17,729 nucleotides of DNA from an uncultured Chloroflexota bacterium. GTDB taxonomy: Bacteria > Chloroflexota > Dehalococcoidia > UBA3495. The position numbers were made by a program, and so were the translations under genes. The stretch spans positions 1 through 17,729 of the forward strand of contig CAJWBT010000011.1 of NCBI GenBank assembly GCA_913020235.1, read 5' to 3'. Below, piece by piece: positions 1 through 7,543 of this stretch (within the stretch, counting starts at the first letter, position 1; every line of letters starts with the position of its first letter). The notes beneath the pieces are model-generated. The model did not search any database. It saw nothing but the letters and a program-made list of their open reading frames with translations, and had not been told where the DNA came from.

Positions 1-897
1 CAGCTTTACATTTTCCACGCGGTAGCCTCCCACCTCAGCTTCTCTCGGGCCGCGGAGGCCCTGCAGATCACCCAGCCGGCGGTATCCATCCAGATTCACG
101 AGCTGGAGAAGTCCCTGGGTGTGACCCTGTTCCATCGCCAGCCCAGGGGCCTGCGGATTACCGAAGTGGGCGAGACGGTTCTGGCCTACTCTCAGCAGAT
201 ATTCTCGCTGTCCAAGAAGCTCATGGAGACAGTGCAGGAGGTTCAAGACCTGACTACCGGCCACCTGACGCTTGGAGCCAGCACCACTCCGGGAGAGTTC
301 GTGCTGCCGATGGCGGTGGGCCAGTTCCGCCAGGTCTACCCCGGCATCCGTGTCAAGCTGGTTATCGCCAACACCCGGGTGATCATACAGCGCCTCCTGA
401 ATCGTGAGATCGACCTGGGCATGGTGGGTGACCGGCCCCAAGAACGTTCGGACGAGCTGGAAATTACCGACTACCTCGACGATGAAATCGTTCTGGTCGC
501 CGCACCCACTCACCCACTTGCCCGCCAACGGACGGTGACTCCGGAGCAGGTGGCCGTCGAGGGACTGATCGTCCGCGAGGAAGGGTCGGCAACCCGCCGG
601 TCCGCCGAAAGGCACTTCGAGAGTCTGGGGGTGTCACCCCAGGTAGTCCTGGAGCTGGGCAGCAACCAGGCAGTGAAGCAGGCCGCGGCCGCCGGAGGGG
701 GAATCGGGGTAATCTCACGCTTGGGAATCGCCGCCGAGGTCGAAGCCGGAATGCTTGTTATGTTGAATGTAACGGGCTGGGTCTGCCGCCGCTCGCTCAT
801 CCTGGTCCATCCCAAGGACCGATACCTATCGCCGGCGCAAAAGGCTTTCCGCCACTTCTTGCTTACCCAGCACCCGGCGCCGGCAATCGAGGGCTAG
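1..897 (+). CDS. LysR-family transcriptional regulator, 5'-truncated
   Basis: Frame 1 is open from the first base and encodes 298 residues, so the start lies outside the window. Residues 1-48 are the end of a winged helix-turn-helix with the LysR signature SRAAEALQITQPAVS, followed by the linker helix. Residues from about 80 (LTLGASTTPGEFVLP) to the end form a periplasmic-binding-protein-like effector domain, including the typical IDLGMVGDRP and LVAAPTHPLA segments. Only some 10-15 N-terminal residues appear to be missing. LysR proteins bind DNA as tetramers and respond to a small-molecule co-inducer. The effector domain resembles the CysL/YwfM-like subgroup, but the ligand and target cannot be read from sequence. 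The next gene downstream, on the same strand, is a DUF1802 gene 136 bases away. I see no convincing terminator between them. Confidence 0.93.
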   Translation, partial: QLYIFHAVASHLSFSRAAEALQITQPAVSIQIHELEKSLGVTLFHRQPRGLRITEVGETVLAYSQQIFSLSKKLMETVQEVQDLTTGHLTLGASTTPGEFVLPMAVGQFRQVYPGIRVKLVIANTRVIIQRLLNREIDLGMVGDRPQERSDELEITDYLDDEIVLVAAPTHPLARQRTVTPEQVAVEGLIVREEGSATRRSAERHFESLGVSPQVVLELGSNQAVKQAAAAGGGIGVISRLGIAAEVEAGMLVMLNVTGWVCRRSLILVHPKDRYLSPAQKAFRHFLLTQHPAPAIEG

Positions 898-947
898 GGC
901 GCCCTCGTCGCAATCATTGCCACCTCGCCGGGCCAGGAGGCTGGGGA

Positions 948-976
948 TTGAGACTAGCCCCCGGCGATGTTACCAT
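948..976 (+). promoter_or_regulatory. Possible sigma-70 promoter of the DUF1802 gene
   Basis: TTGAGA (948-953, 5 of 6 matches to the -35 consensus), a 17-base spacer, then TACCAT (971-976, 4 of 6 matches to the -10). Transcription would start near 983, about 50 bases before the ATG at 1034. The call rests on motif match and position only. Confidence 0.35.
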
Positions 977-986
977 TAGCTACATT

Positions 987-1010
987 CCCATACAAAAACC
1001 CATACAGAAA
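987..1010 (+). repeat. 12-bp tandem repeat in the DUF1802 leader
   Basis: Two adjacent 12-mers, CCCATACAAAAA and CCCATACAGAAA, differ at one base. They sit 24-47 bases before the DUF1802 start, in an A-rich patch that contrasts with the GC-rich surroundings. They could be an operator, a leader element or a simple duplication. Confidence 0.6.
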
Positions 1011-1033
1011 TTTCCGTTCAGGAGATTCAGTTC

Positions 1034-1624
1034 ATGTTGCCGCAACAACACCAAATCGCCCTCAAGGAATGGGCGGTCACGGTTCAGGCTCTTGCCCAAG
1101 GCCGGCAGATACTGCTTTTACGCAAGGGCGGCATACGGGAGCCGGGCAAAGACTTTCGGGTGGACCATTCCGAGTTTCTGCTCTACCCAACTTACGAGCA
1201 CCAACGAGAGGACTTGCTGAAAGAGGGATACCAATCCACGCTGCGCGGCCTCCTCGTCGAACCCCGCCCCGAGGGGCAAATCACCTTCTCCCATTGGGCC
1301 AGGGTAGAAGAGGTCATCGAGGTGTCCCAACAGGAGAAGGTCGACGTTCTGTCGCCCCATCACATCTGGACCGACGCCTACGCCCAGTCCCGGCTTCACT
1401 GGAAGCCGAAATTTCCCCTGTCGGTGATGCTGCTCCGCGTTTACCAGATGGAGCGGGCGGTCAACGTCCCGGCGCTGCCGGAGTACCGGGGATGCACGTC
1501 ATGGGTGGAGGTGCTAGACCGGGTACCCCTAGAGGGCCTGCGGCCGGTGCTCTCGGACCGGGCGTTCCGCCGCCGGGTGGATGAGATCAAAGGTTCCCTA
1601 GGCCTGGCCCTTGCCACCGCCTAG
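1034..1624 (+). CDS. DUF1802 family protein
   Basis: The protein has 196 residues. It begins MLPQQHQIALKEWAVTVQAL and continues with QILLLRKGGIRE and FLLYPTYEHQ (about residues 25-57), the diagnostic N-terminal pattern of DUF1802, and its length fits the family. The biochemical function of DUF1802 is unknown to me. There is no signal peptide or membrane segment, so it is probably cytoplasmic. The ATG at 1034 is chosen because AGGAG (1020-1024) lies 9 bases upstream and the conserved KEWAV segment follows directly. Longer readings in other frames over this stretch do not look like proteins. The gene follows the LysR gene on the same strand. Regulation by that LysR protein is possible but not shown. 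Confidence 0.88.
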   Translation: MLPQQHQIALKEWAVTVQALAQGRQILLLRKGGIREPGKDFRVDHSEFLLYPTYEHQREDLLKEGYQSTLRGLLVEPRPEGQITFSHWARVEEVIEVSQQEKVDVLSPHHIWTDAYAQSRLHWKPKFPLSVMLLRVYQMERAVNVPALPEYRGCTSWVEVLDRVPLEGLRPVLSDRAFRRRVDEIKGSLGLALATA

Positions 1625-1761
1625 AAGGTGACGCGAAAGGGCCGGCGGCGCACCCTCTCCAAGACCTCGCTTCCCACGTGGCGCGGGGACCCCTCGCGTC
1701 AGATGGCGGGAGAGGCAACCACCGGCGGAACTGATCCGGCGGCATTGGTGAGACGCAAGCT

Positions 1762-2769
1762 ATGAAGTACCGGCAATTGCCCCGCACTGAGCTATCGCTG
1801 CCCGAGGTGGGGTTTGGCGTTTGGACCGTGGCGACCGACTGGTGGGGACGGATCTCCGAAGAGCAACGGACCGCCCTCCTGGAAAACGCCCTCGAACTTG
1901 GAGTGACCCTTTTCGACACCGCCGACACCTACGGTGAGGGCTTCGGGGAAGAAATCCTGGCCAAGGTGCTGGGCCATCGCCGTAAGGAACTGACCATCGC
2001 GACCAAGTTCGGGTACGACTTCTACGATAAGACGGCCCCCCGGGAGGGCCACCAGGAACGCCCGCAGAAGTTCGACCGGGAGTTCGTGATCTTCGCCTGC
2101 GAGCAGAGCCTGCGCCGTCTCCGCACCGACTATATCGACCTCTACCAGATCCACAATCCCCGGAGCGACACCCTGGAGCGGGACGAGCTTTTCGAGACCC
2201 TGGAGCAGTTGCGGTTCGAGGGCAAGATCCGGTACTACGGCGTCGCCCTTGGTCCGGACATCGGCTGGTTCGAGGAGGGCGAGACCGCCATGCGCCGGCG
2301 GCACGTGGACAGCACGCAGATAATCTATAGCATCCTGGAGCAGGAACCGGCGCGAGACTTCTTTCCCATCGCCCAGGAAGAGCAGGTGGGCTTGCTCTCG
2401 CGGGTGCCTCACGCGTCTGAGGTGCTCACCGGCCGCTACGTCGAGCCACCTTCTTTCCATGGGAATGACCATCGGTCCCACCGCCGGGCTGAGTGGATGA
2501 AGCAGGCCCTCCAAAGAATGGAGTTTGTGAAGTTCCTGGCCTACGAGGATAGGGATCGCACCATGGGCCAGGCGGCAATCAAGTTCTGTTTGGCCCAGCC
2601 CACCATCATTTCGGTGCTACCCAACTTCACCAATCTGGAAGAGCTTCGGGAGTACACCGCCGCGCCGGATGCCCCCGACTTGACCCGGGAAGAGCTGTCA
2701 CGGCTGGAAGACCTGTGGCAGAACGGCTTCACCCTGGAAGAGCCGGCTCCTCAAGTCCGGGAAATCTAG
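1762..2769 (+). CDS. Aldo/keto reductase family oxidoreductase
   Basis: The protein has 335 residues and is predicted to form a TIM barrel that uses NADPH to reduce aldehydes or ketones. The four catalytic residues of the superfamily are present: Asp52 and Tyr57 in FDTADTYGEG, Lys82 in ATKFGYD and His131 in YQIHNP. The start MKYRQLPRTELSLPEVGFG is the usual N-terminus of this branch (YghZ/Tas-like 'general stress' AKRs). The C-terminal SVLPNFTNLEEL segment matches the cofactor-binding region, where most relatives carry an IPG motif; that motif is not evident here. The ribosome binding site before the ATG is weak (GTGAG). The substrate cannot be inferred. The gene lies alone, 137 bases after the DUF1802 gene and 394 bases before ppdK. 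Confidence 0.92.
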   Translation: MKYRQLPRTELSLPEVGFGVWTVATDWWGRISEEQRTALLENALELGVTLFDTADTYGEGFGEEILAKVLGHRRKELTIATKFGYDFYDKTAPREGHQERPQKFDREFVIFACEQSLRRLRTDYIDLYQIHNPRSDTLERDELFETLEQLRFEGKIRYYGVALGPDIGWFEEGETAMRRRHVDSTQIIYSILEQEPARDFFPIAQEEQVGLLSRVPHASEVLTGRYVEPPSFHGNDHRSHRRAEWMKQALQRMEFVKFLAYEDRDRTMGQAAIKFCLAQPTIISVLPNFTNLEELREYTAAPDAPDLTREELSRLEDLWQNGFTLEEPAPQVREI

Positions 2770-2853
2770 GACCTTGCCCTCTTGAGCGCCGACGCCCACA
2801 ATGCTAACTTAGTCCGGTATCTGGCCGTAGCGGAAAAGATGGAATGTTTGCGC

Positions 2854-2925
2854 GTCACCGGAACGGGTGACACCAAAGTATCAGTGCCGGCCTTTCGCCT
2901 CCCGCCCCAAGCCAGATACTTGGTG
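2854..2925 (+). other. Two adjacent stem-loops in the AKR-ppdK gap
   Basis: The gap 2770-3163 holds no convincing gene. It contains two contiguous inverted repeats. The first is a perfect 6-bp hairpin, GTCACC (2854-2859) with GGTGAC (2866-2871). The second is an 11-bp stem, CACCAAAGTATC (2871-2882) with GATACTTGGTG (2915-2925), with one bulged A and a 32-base loop. No T-run follows, so a classical intrinsic terminator is not supported. They could be an mRNA 3'-end structure, a leader RNA or a DNA palindrome. Confidence 0.5.
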
Positions 2926-2983
2926 TTCCGCCCCCGGCTGACTCATGGGCATCCGAAGCCCGCGCCGCAACCTCCGATGGTGC

Positions 2984-3012
2984 TTCAGATCAGCGTCGGG
3001 GCGGGTTATACT
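2984..3012 (+). promoter_or_regulatory. ppdK: Possible promoter of ppdK
   Basis: TTCAGA (2984-2989, 4 of 6) and TATACT (3007-3012, 5 of 6) are separated by 17 bases, about 150 bases before the ppdK ATG. A perfect TTGACA at 3093-3098 lies nearer the gene but has no acceptable -10 at 16-18 bases (CGGGAT). Confidence 0.35.
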
Positions 3013-3163
3013 GCGACTGCGAGTGAATATCCTGGTGGCGCCACACTCGCGAGGACAGAAACGATCGCGGCAACGGGCAGGCTATCATAAATTTGACACG
3101 CCCTGGGCGCTTGGACGGGATTCCACCTCCAATGGCCCACGGACACCGGGGAGGAAGCAGGCC

Positions 3164-5929
3164 ATGAGCACGGATGTCTCGCGGAACAGGAAGCTGGTGT
3201 ACCGGTTCGAAGAAGGGGATGCCTCCATGGCCGGTCTGCTGGGCGGAAAGGGCAGCAACCTGTGCGAGATGGCGCGGCTGGGGCTGCCGGTACCTCCCGG
3301 GTTCGTGATCTCCACCGAAGCCTGCCTGGACTACTTCACTCTCGGCCGCCAATTGCCCGCCGGGTTGCTGGACAGTGTCAAGGAGAATGTTCACCTCCTG
3401 GAGAAGTCCTTGGGGCGCGAGTTTGGCTCGCCGAACAACCCGCTCCTGGTGTCGGTCCGTTCCGGCTCCAGGGTTTCGATGCCGGGCATGATGGACACCA
3501 TTCTCAACCTGGGGATTAACGACGAAGTCGTCCAGGGCCTGGCTTCCATGATGGGGGATGCCCGCCCGGCCTACGACGCCTATCGCCGGTTCCTCCAGAT
3601 CTACGCCGACGTGGTTCTGGAGGTGGATCTCGCGATCTTCGAGGAGATTCTGTCCGCCCACAAGCAACGGGCCGGAGTAACCCTGGACCACGAACTGACC
3701 TCGGACGCGCTGCTGGCTGTGGTAGCCGATTTCAAGGCTGCCATCCGGAAAGCCACGGGCTCCGAGCCGCCTACCGACCCCTGGCTGCAGCTCGCCGCAG
3801 CGGTGGAGGCGGTGTTCCGGAGTTGGAACAACGACAGAGCTATCTTCTACCGCAACCACAACGGTATCAGCCACGACATGGGCACGGCGGTGACGATCCA
3901 GGCCATGGTGTTCGGCAACCAGGGGCCGACCAGCGCCACGGGGGTCTTGTTCACGCGGAGCCCGGCGACCGGGGAACGGAAGGTCTACGGCGAGTTTCTC
4001 CCCAACGCCCAAGGCGAGGATGTGGTGGCCGGCGTTCGCACCCCGGAGGGTATTGCCAACCTGGCCAACCTTTTGCCCGAGGCCTCCGCTCTGTTGATGG
4101 ACCTGGTAGGACATCTGGAAATCCACTACCGGGACGTTCAAGACGTTGAGTTCACCATCGAAGCCGGCCGGTTGTTCATCCTCCAAACACGCAACGCCAA
4201 GCGCACGCCACTGGCCTCGGTCAGGTCGGCGGTGGACATGGCCAACGAAGGATTGATCGGCCGGGAAGACGCTCTGCGCCGGGTGGACCCCGAAGAGGTG
4301 GTTCAGCTCCTGGTGCCCCAATTCAAAGTGGACATCGCGTCGGACCAGGTACGTTCAGCCCTCCTGGCCCAGGGCTCGGGCGCCTCACCGGGCGCCGCCA
4401 CCGGCAAGGCGTATTTCGACGCCACCCTGGCCGCCTCGATGGCGGAGCAGGGCGTGGCCGTGATCCTGGTCCGGCCCGAGACCAAGCCCGATGACATCCA
4501 CGGGATCGCGGCGGCCGCGGGCGTGGTGACAAGCCGGGGCGGCGCGACCAGCCATGCAGCGGTGGTGACTCGGGGGATGGGCAAGCCCTGCATCGTCGGT
4601 TGCGAGGCGCTGAAGGTGGACCTGGAGCGGCGGATCTTTGTCGCCAACGGCCGAACGGTCCACGAAGGGGAGAGCATCAGCATGGACGGCACCACCGGCA
4701 ACGTCTTCCTGGGCGAGCTGGAAACGGTGCGGCCCGCCCTGGACGACCTTCCTGAAGCGACCGAGTTGCTCGGATGGGCGGACCAGGCCCGCAGATTAGG
4801 GGTATGGGCCAACGCCGACACCCCCAACGACGCCACCCAGGCCCTGGCCATGGGCGCGGAAGGCATCGGCCTGTGCCGCACCGAGCATATGTTCCTGGAC
4901 CTACAGCGGCTCCCAGCGGTACGCCGGATGCTGCTGAACGCCGATGCCGGCGAGCAGTGGCGGCGGGAACACCCGGAGGTGGAGGGCAACCCCCTCGGCA
5001 CCCCCGGCATGCCTTCGGATGTCGAAAACTTCTTCGGCGCCCTGGCCGAGGTGCTGCAGCTTCAAACCGATGACTTTACCCAGATTTTGCGGGTAATGGG
5101 CTCCCGCCCGGTGATTATCCGGCTGCTGGACGCGCCCCTCCACGAGTTCCTGCCAGCCTATGACACTCTGCTGGCCGAGGTAGTGGAGATGCGGACGAGG
5201 GGAACGTCGCCCGCCGATGAGCTTCGGGGCAAAGAGACGTTCTTGAGTTTGGTGGAGTCACTCCGGGAGGAAAACCCGATGCTGGGACACCGGGGCTGCC
5301 GCCTGGGCCTCACCTTCCCGGCCATCTATGAGATGCAGGTGGAAGCCATAATCACCGCCGGCGTCAACCTGGTCAAGGAAGGCCTGGAGGTGCATCCGGA
5401 GATCATGATCCCCCTGACCGTCCACGTAGAGGAGATGATCCGGCTGCGCCAGAGTCTCACCGCGTTGGCCACCCGGATGCAGGAGCGCCTGGGAGTGAGC
5501 GTTCCCTACAAGTTCGGCACCATGATCGAGACCCCCCGCGGGGCGTTAACCGCCGGCGACATTGCTCGAGAATCGGACTTTTTCAGCTTCGGCACCAACG
5601 ACTTGACGCAAATGACCTTCGGCTTCAGCCGTGATGACGCCGAAGGCAAGTTCCTGCGGTCCTACGTCAACGAGGGCATACTGCCCGGCGACCCGTTCGC
5701 TACCATGGACACCGACGGCGTGGGCGCCCTGGTACGCATAGCAGTGGAAGCCGGCCGGCAATCCCGCCCGGACCTCGAGATCGGGATCTGCGGAGAGCAC
5801 GGCGGAGACCCTGCCAGTGTGCGGTTCTGCCACCATGCGGGGCTGAATTACGTGAGCTGCTCGCCCTTCCGGGTGCCGGTGGCCCGACTCGCGGCCGCAC
5901 AGGCGGCTCTCTCCTCGGAGACGGGCTGA
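3164..5929 (+). CDS. ppdK: Pyruvate phosphate dikinase
   Basis: The protein has 921 residues; the family usually has about 870-900. PPDK interconverts pyruvate + ATP + Pi and PEP + AMP + PPi, and is cytoplasmic. Domains in order are: an N-terminal ATP-grasp nucleotide-binding domain (GGKGSNLCEMARLGLPVPPG near residues 26-45, SVRSGSRVSMPGMMDT near 105); the central phosphohistidine domain, with the swivelling His464 in GGATSHAAV and the usual Thr two residues before it; and a C-terminal PEP-utilising TIM barrel with GICGEHGGDP and the catalytic Cys899 in YVSCSPFRVP. The ATG at 3164 is chosen because GAGGAA lies just upstream and MSTDVSRNRKLVYRFEEG aligns with family N-termini. The frame stays open back to 2945, but the extra residues look non-coding. 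No PPDK regulatory protein gene is visible. The gene probably stands alone, and it converges with a small gene 34 bases downstream. Confidence 0.97.
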   Translation: MSTDVSRNRKLVYRFEEGDASMAGLLGGKGSNLCEMARLGLPVPPGFVISTEACLDYFTLGRQLPAGLLDSVKENVHLLEKSLGREFGSPNNPLLVSVRSGSRVSMPGMMDTILNLGINDEVVQGLASMMGDARPAYDAYRRFLQIYADVVLEVDLAIFEEILSAHKQRAGVTLDHELTSDALLAVVADFKAAIRKATGSEPPTDPWLQLAAAVEAVFRSWNNDRAIFYRNHNGISHDMGTAVTIQAMVFGNQGPTSATGVLFTRSPATGERKVYGEFLPNAQGEDVVAGVRTPEGIANLANLLPEASALLMDLVGHLEIHYRDVQDVEFTIEAGRLFILQTRNAKRTPLASVRSAVDMANEGLIGREDALRRVDPEEVVQLLVPQFKVDIASDQVRSALLAQGSGASPGAATGKAYFDATLAASMAEQGVAVILVRPETKPDDIHGIAAAAGVVTSRGGATSHAAVVTRGMGKPCIVGCEALKVDLERRIFVANGRTVHEGESISMDGTTGNVFLGELETVRPALDDLPEATELLGWADQARRLGVWANADTPNDATQALAMGAEGIGLCRTEHMFLDLQRLPAVRRMLLNADAGEQWRREHPEVEGNPLGTPGMPSDVENFFGALAEVLQLQTDDFTQILRVMGSRPVIIRLLDAPLHEFLPAYDTLLAEVVEMRTRGTSPADELRGKETFLSLVESLREENPMLGHRGCRLGLTFPAIYEMQVEAIITAGVNLVKEGLEVHPEIMIPLTVHVEEMIRLRQSLTALATRMQERLGVSVPYKFGTMIETPRGALTAGDIARESDFFSFGTNDLTQMTFGFSRDDAEGKFLRSYVNEGILPGDPFATMDTDGVGALVRIAVEAGRQSRPDLEIGICGEHGGDPASVRFCHHAGLNYVSCSPFRVPVARLAAAQAALSSETG

Positions 5930-5963
5930 CCGGATACCTTGCCCGGCCTCAAGGCGCCGCGGT

Positions 5964-6185
5964 CTACCTGAAAAACCCTCGATAGAGCAAGCTTACCGCC
6001 TCTTTCTCCGTACACTGGTAGGAGATAATCATCTCCAGAAACTGCCTCATGCGAAGGCTTCTATCTTCATCTTCGCCGGGAGTCAGAATGTCCCTGTTGA
6101 CCAAGATGCGCGTTGCGTAGTCCCGTAAAGTGGACAGGTGTTCGGCCATCAACTCCTTGGGGTCCGCCGAAGTTGCGACAACCAT
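5964..6185 (-). CDS. Small hypothetical protein, 73 residues
   Basis: I do not recognise the family. The protein is soluble and charged, rich in helix-forming residues, with LMAEHLSTLRDYATRILV near the start and MRQFLEMIISYQ in the middle. It has no Cys pair, signal peptide or membrane span, so a small all-helical protein is likely. The coding case rests on a strong purine-rich ribosome binding site (GGGAGGGAGGAG, 4 bases before the ATG on the - strand), a protein-like composition, and its fit in the gap between ppdK and the next gene. It converges with ppdK, with 34 bases between the stops. No promoter was recognised. Confidence 0.62.
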   Translation of the reverse strand: MVVATSADPKELMAEHLSTLRDYATRILVNRDILTPGEDEDRSLRMRQFLEMIISYQCTEKEAVSLLYRGFFR

Positions 6186-6272
6186 GGTGCTCCTCCCTCC
6201 CTGGTGTTCCCGCTCGGACTGCCAGTGGTGCCCCTTTTGTCACTTTACTCGCAAGCATCGCAGTCGAGATAG

Positions 6273-6305
6273 GGGGAAACCTACCGAATCTCTAGGAGTT
6301 TCCCC
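6273..6305 (+). repeat. Inverted repeat followed by a short T-run
   Basis: GGGGAAAC (6273-6280) and GTTTCCCC (6298-6305) form a perfect 8-bp stem with a 17-base loop, followed on the + strand by TTTTGTTGTG. It resembles an intrinsic terminator for + strand transcription, but the nearest + strand gene (ppdK) ends about 340 bases earlier. On the other strand it would lie in the leader of the small gene at 5964-6185. Confidence 0.4.
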
Positions 6306-6381
6306 TTTTGTTGTGTCCTCCATGCGCGTTCCGCTCTCAAGAAGGTCCCCTCCAGCGACCATCACCCGATCCTTTATGATC

Positions 6382-6526
6382 GGCTTTGCCCCAAAACCGT
6401 CACTCCAACGAGCGAAGCTACGATGAATCTGGTTGGAGGGTTCCTCTGTCGCAGTCCTGACCCAACCTCCAAACCCCTCACTTCACTCGGGAGTGACCCG
6501 TTTCAGGCTTCTCTTGGGGCAAGGCC
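6382..6526. repeat. Nested palindromic element (REP/MITE-like)
   Basis: The 435-base stretch 6186-6620 has no convincing gene, but it carries three nested stems. The outer stem is GGCTTTGCCCCAA (6382-6394) with TTGGGGCAAGGCC (6514-6526), 12 of 13 pairs plus a G-T. The middle stem is GTCACTCC (6399-6406) with GGAGTGAC (6490-6497), perfect. The inner stem is GGTTGGAGG (6431-6439) with CCTCC-A-AACC (6466-6475). The left middle arm continues GAGCGAAGC...GAATCT, which resembles the GTCAyTCcGAGCGAAGCGAnGAATCT-type palindromes dispersed through many bacterial genomes. A perfect CCGATC/GATCGG hairpin (6366-6383) abuts it, and a short GAGGA-type microrepeat lies at 6533-6551. No transposase is present. 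A structured RNA is the alternative. Confidence 0.62.
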
Positions 6527-6620
6527 CTGCTGAGGAGAGGAGAGGAGAGCGGAGCAACCACTCCGGATTAGGGCGCCGGCTCCGGTGCGGCACGATGGCC
6601 TACGGTGTACCCCTTCGGCT

Positions 6621-7541
6621 TCACTCGGCCCGGCGGCCCAGGTCGAAAACCTCTTCTAGCATGGCAAAGAAGCGCGGTCCGTCCACCTGTCCCGCGACCG
6701 CGACCGGTCCACTCGCGGCAATGGCCCGCGTCTCCCCCAGGTGTTCCGCGTCGGTAATCTCCACCGAAAGGGTCGCCTGTCGGCAGCCGGCCAACCCCGG
6801 GTCAACGGCCACCGCCAGGGCCAGGGGATCGTAGAACTCGAAACGCTCCCGCACAGGGTGCCGGCGGAACCAGTTGCCAAGGAACTGAACCACCATCCTC
6901 CCAAGGAGTGAGCTGGTTTTCCACCTACTCACCTCGTCCCTGGTTACGGCAACCTGGCGGGCCGCCCCGAGGTCCACCAAGGTCAGCGCGACCCCGGAAG
7001 ACAACACGTGATGGGCGGCCACCGGGTCGCTATAGAAGTTGAATTCAGCGCGTGGGGTGACGTTGCCGGCCACATCGACCGCGCCGCCCATGACCACCAG
7101 CGAGGCCGCCTGGCGCAGCGCCCGGGGATGCCGTCGCAGCAGGTGGGCCAGGTTGGTCAAGGGACCCAAAGCCAGGAGGGTAATTTGGCCTGGGCGGCCA
7201 TGCAGCCGGTCCACCAGGAAGTCCACCGCCCTGGAGTCCACGGGCCTGCCCCGAGGGTCGGGCAGCCGCCGCGAGAGCCCGCCCGGCCCGTGGAAGGAGA
7301 AGGCGTAGGGGTAGCGGCCCCGGCAAGGCCGGGCGGCGCCGCGGGCCACGGGCACCTCCGGCCGGCCGGCGTACTCCAGCAGCGCCAGCGCGTTGCGGGT
7401 GCCGCGGGCCAAGGGGACGTTGCCGCCCACCGTGGTCAGGCCAACCACATCCACGGTTGGGCAGGCCAGCGCCATCAGGAGAGCGATGGCGTCGTCCACC
7501 CCCGGATCGGTATCGATGATGACTTTGATGGGCCGGCCCAT
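6621..7541 (-). CDS. Inosine/uridine-preferring nucleoside hydrolase family protein
   Basis: The protein has 306 residues, the normal family length. The Ca2+-binding N-terminal signature DTDPGVDDAIALLMA is at residues 10-24, with LLALGPLTNLA and VVMGGAVDVAGN in the middle and AEFNFYSDP as the substrate-loop motif. The family hydrolyses the N-glycosidic bond of ribonucleosides to base plus ribose. Near the C-terminus, the position usually read as His-Asp (HDPLA) is Tyr237-Asp238 (FYDPLALA). The Ca2+ ligand Asp is kept, but the His that protonates the leaving base in group I enzymes is replaced, so specificity is uncertain. The ATG lies 2 bases after the stop of the upstream SDR gene and has little Shine-Dalgarno sequence, so it is probably translated by coupling. 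It is the last gene of the hopanoid operon, where a ribosyl- or adenosylhopane-related role is possible but unproven. Confidence 0.92.
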   Translation of the reverse strand: MGRPIKVIIDTDPGVDDAIALLMALACPTVDVVGLTTVGGNVPLARGTRNALALLEYAGRPEVPVARGAARPCRGRYPYAFSFHGPGGLSRRLPDPRGRPVDSRAVDFLVDRLHGRPGQITLLALGPLTNLAHLLRRHPRALRQAASLVVMGGAVDVAGNVTPRAEFNFYSDPVAAHHVLSSGVALTLVDLGAARQVAVTRDEVSRWKTSSLLGRMVVQFLGNWFRRHPVRERFEFYDPLALAVAVDPGLAGCRQATLSVEITDAEHLGETRAIAASGPVAVAGQVDGPRFFAMLEEVFDLGRRAE

Positions 7542-7543
7542 TC

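Noticed and set aside
940..965. Hairpin GCTGGGG/CCCCGGC after the LysR gene
   Set aside because: It has a wobble pair, a 12-base loop and no T-run, and it overlaps the possible promoter, so it is not accepted as a terminator.
2782..3090. 102-residue open frame (TTG start) between the AKR and ppdK genes
   Set aside because: No ribosome binding site, no recognisable motif, an ordinary chance length in GC-rich DNA, and it covers the stem-loops and the putative promoter.
3093..3098. Perfect TTGACA upstream of ppdK
   Set aside because: No acceptable -10 hexamer at 16-18 bases, so it is not called as a promoter.
2945..3163. Upstream extension of ppdK by 73 codons
   Set aside because: The extension is Arg/Ser-rich and unlike any PPDK N-terminus. 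A good ribosome binding site sits at the ATG at 3164.
2990..4321. Long - strand frame (443 codons) opposite ppdK
   Set aside because: It is antisense to a certain gene, with His/Gly/Gln-rich low-complexity composition and no family motif.
6532..6551. GAGGA microrepeat as a possible CRISPR or satellite
   Set aside because: Only about three or four 5-bp units without spacers; a simple purine-rich run.
6433..6834. 133-codon + strand frame
   Set aside because: It spans the palindromic element and the antisense of the nucleoside hydrolase gene, and has no protein-like features.
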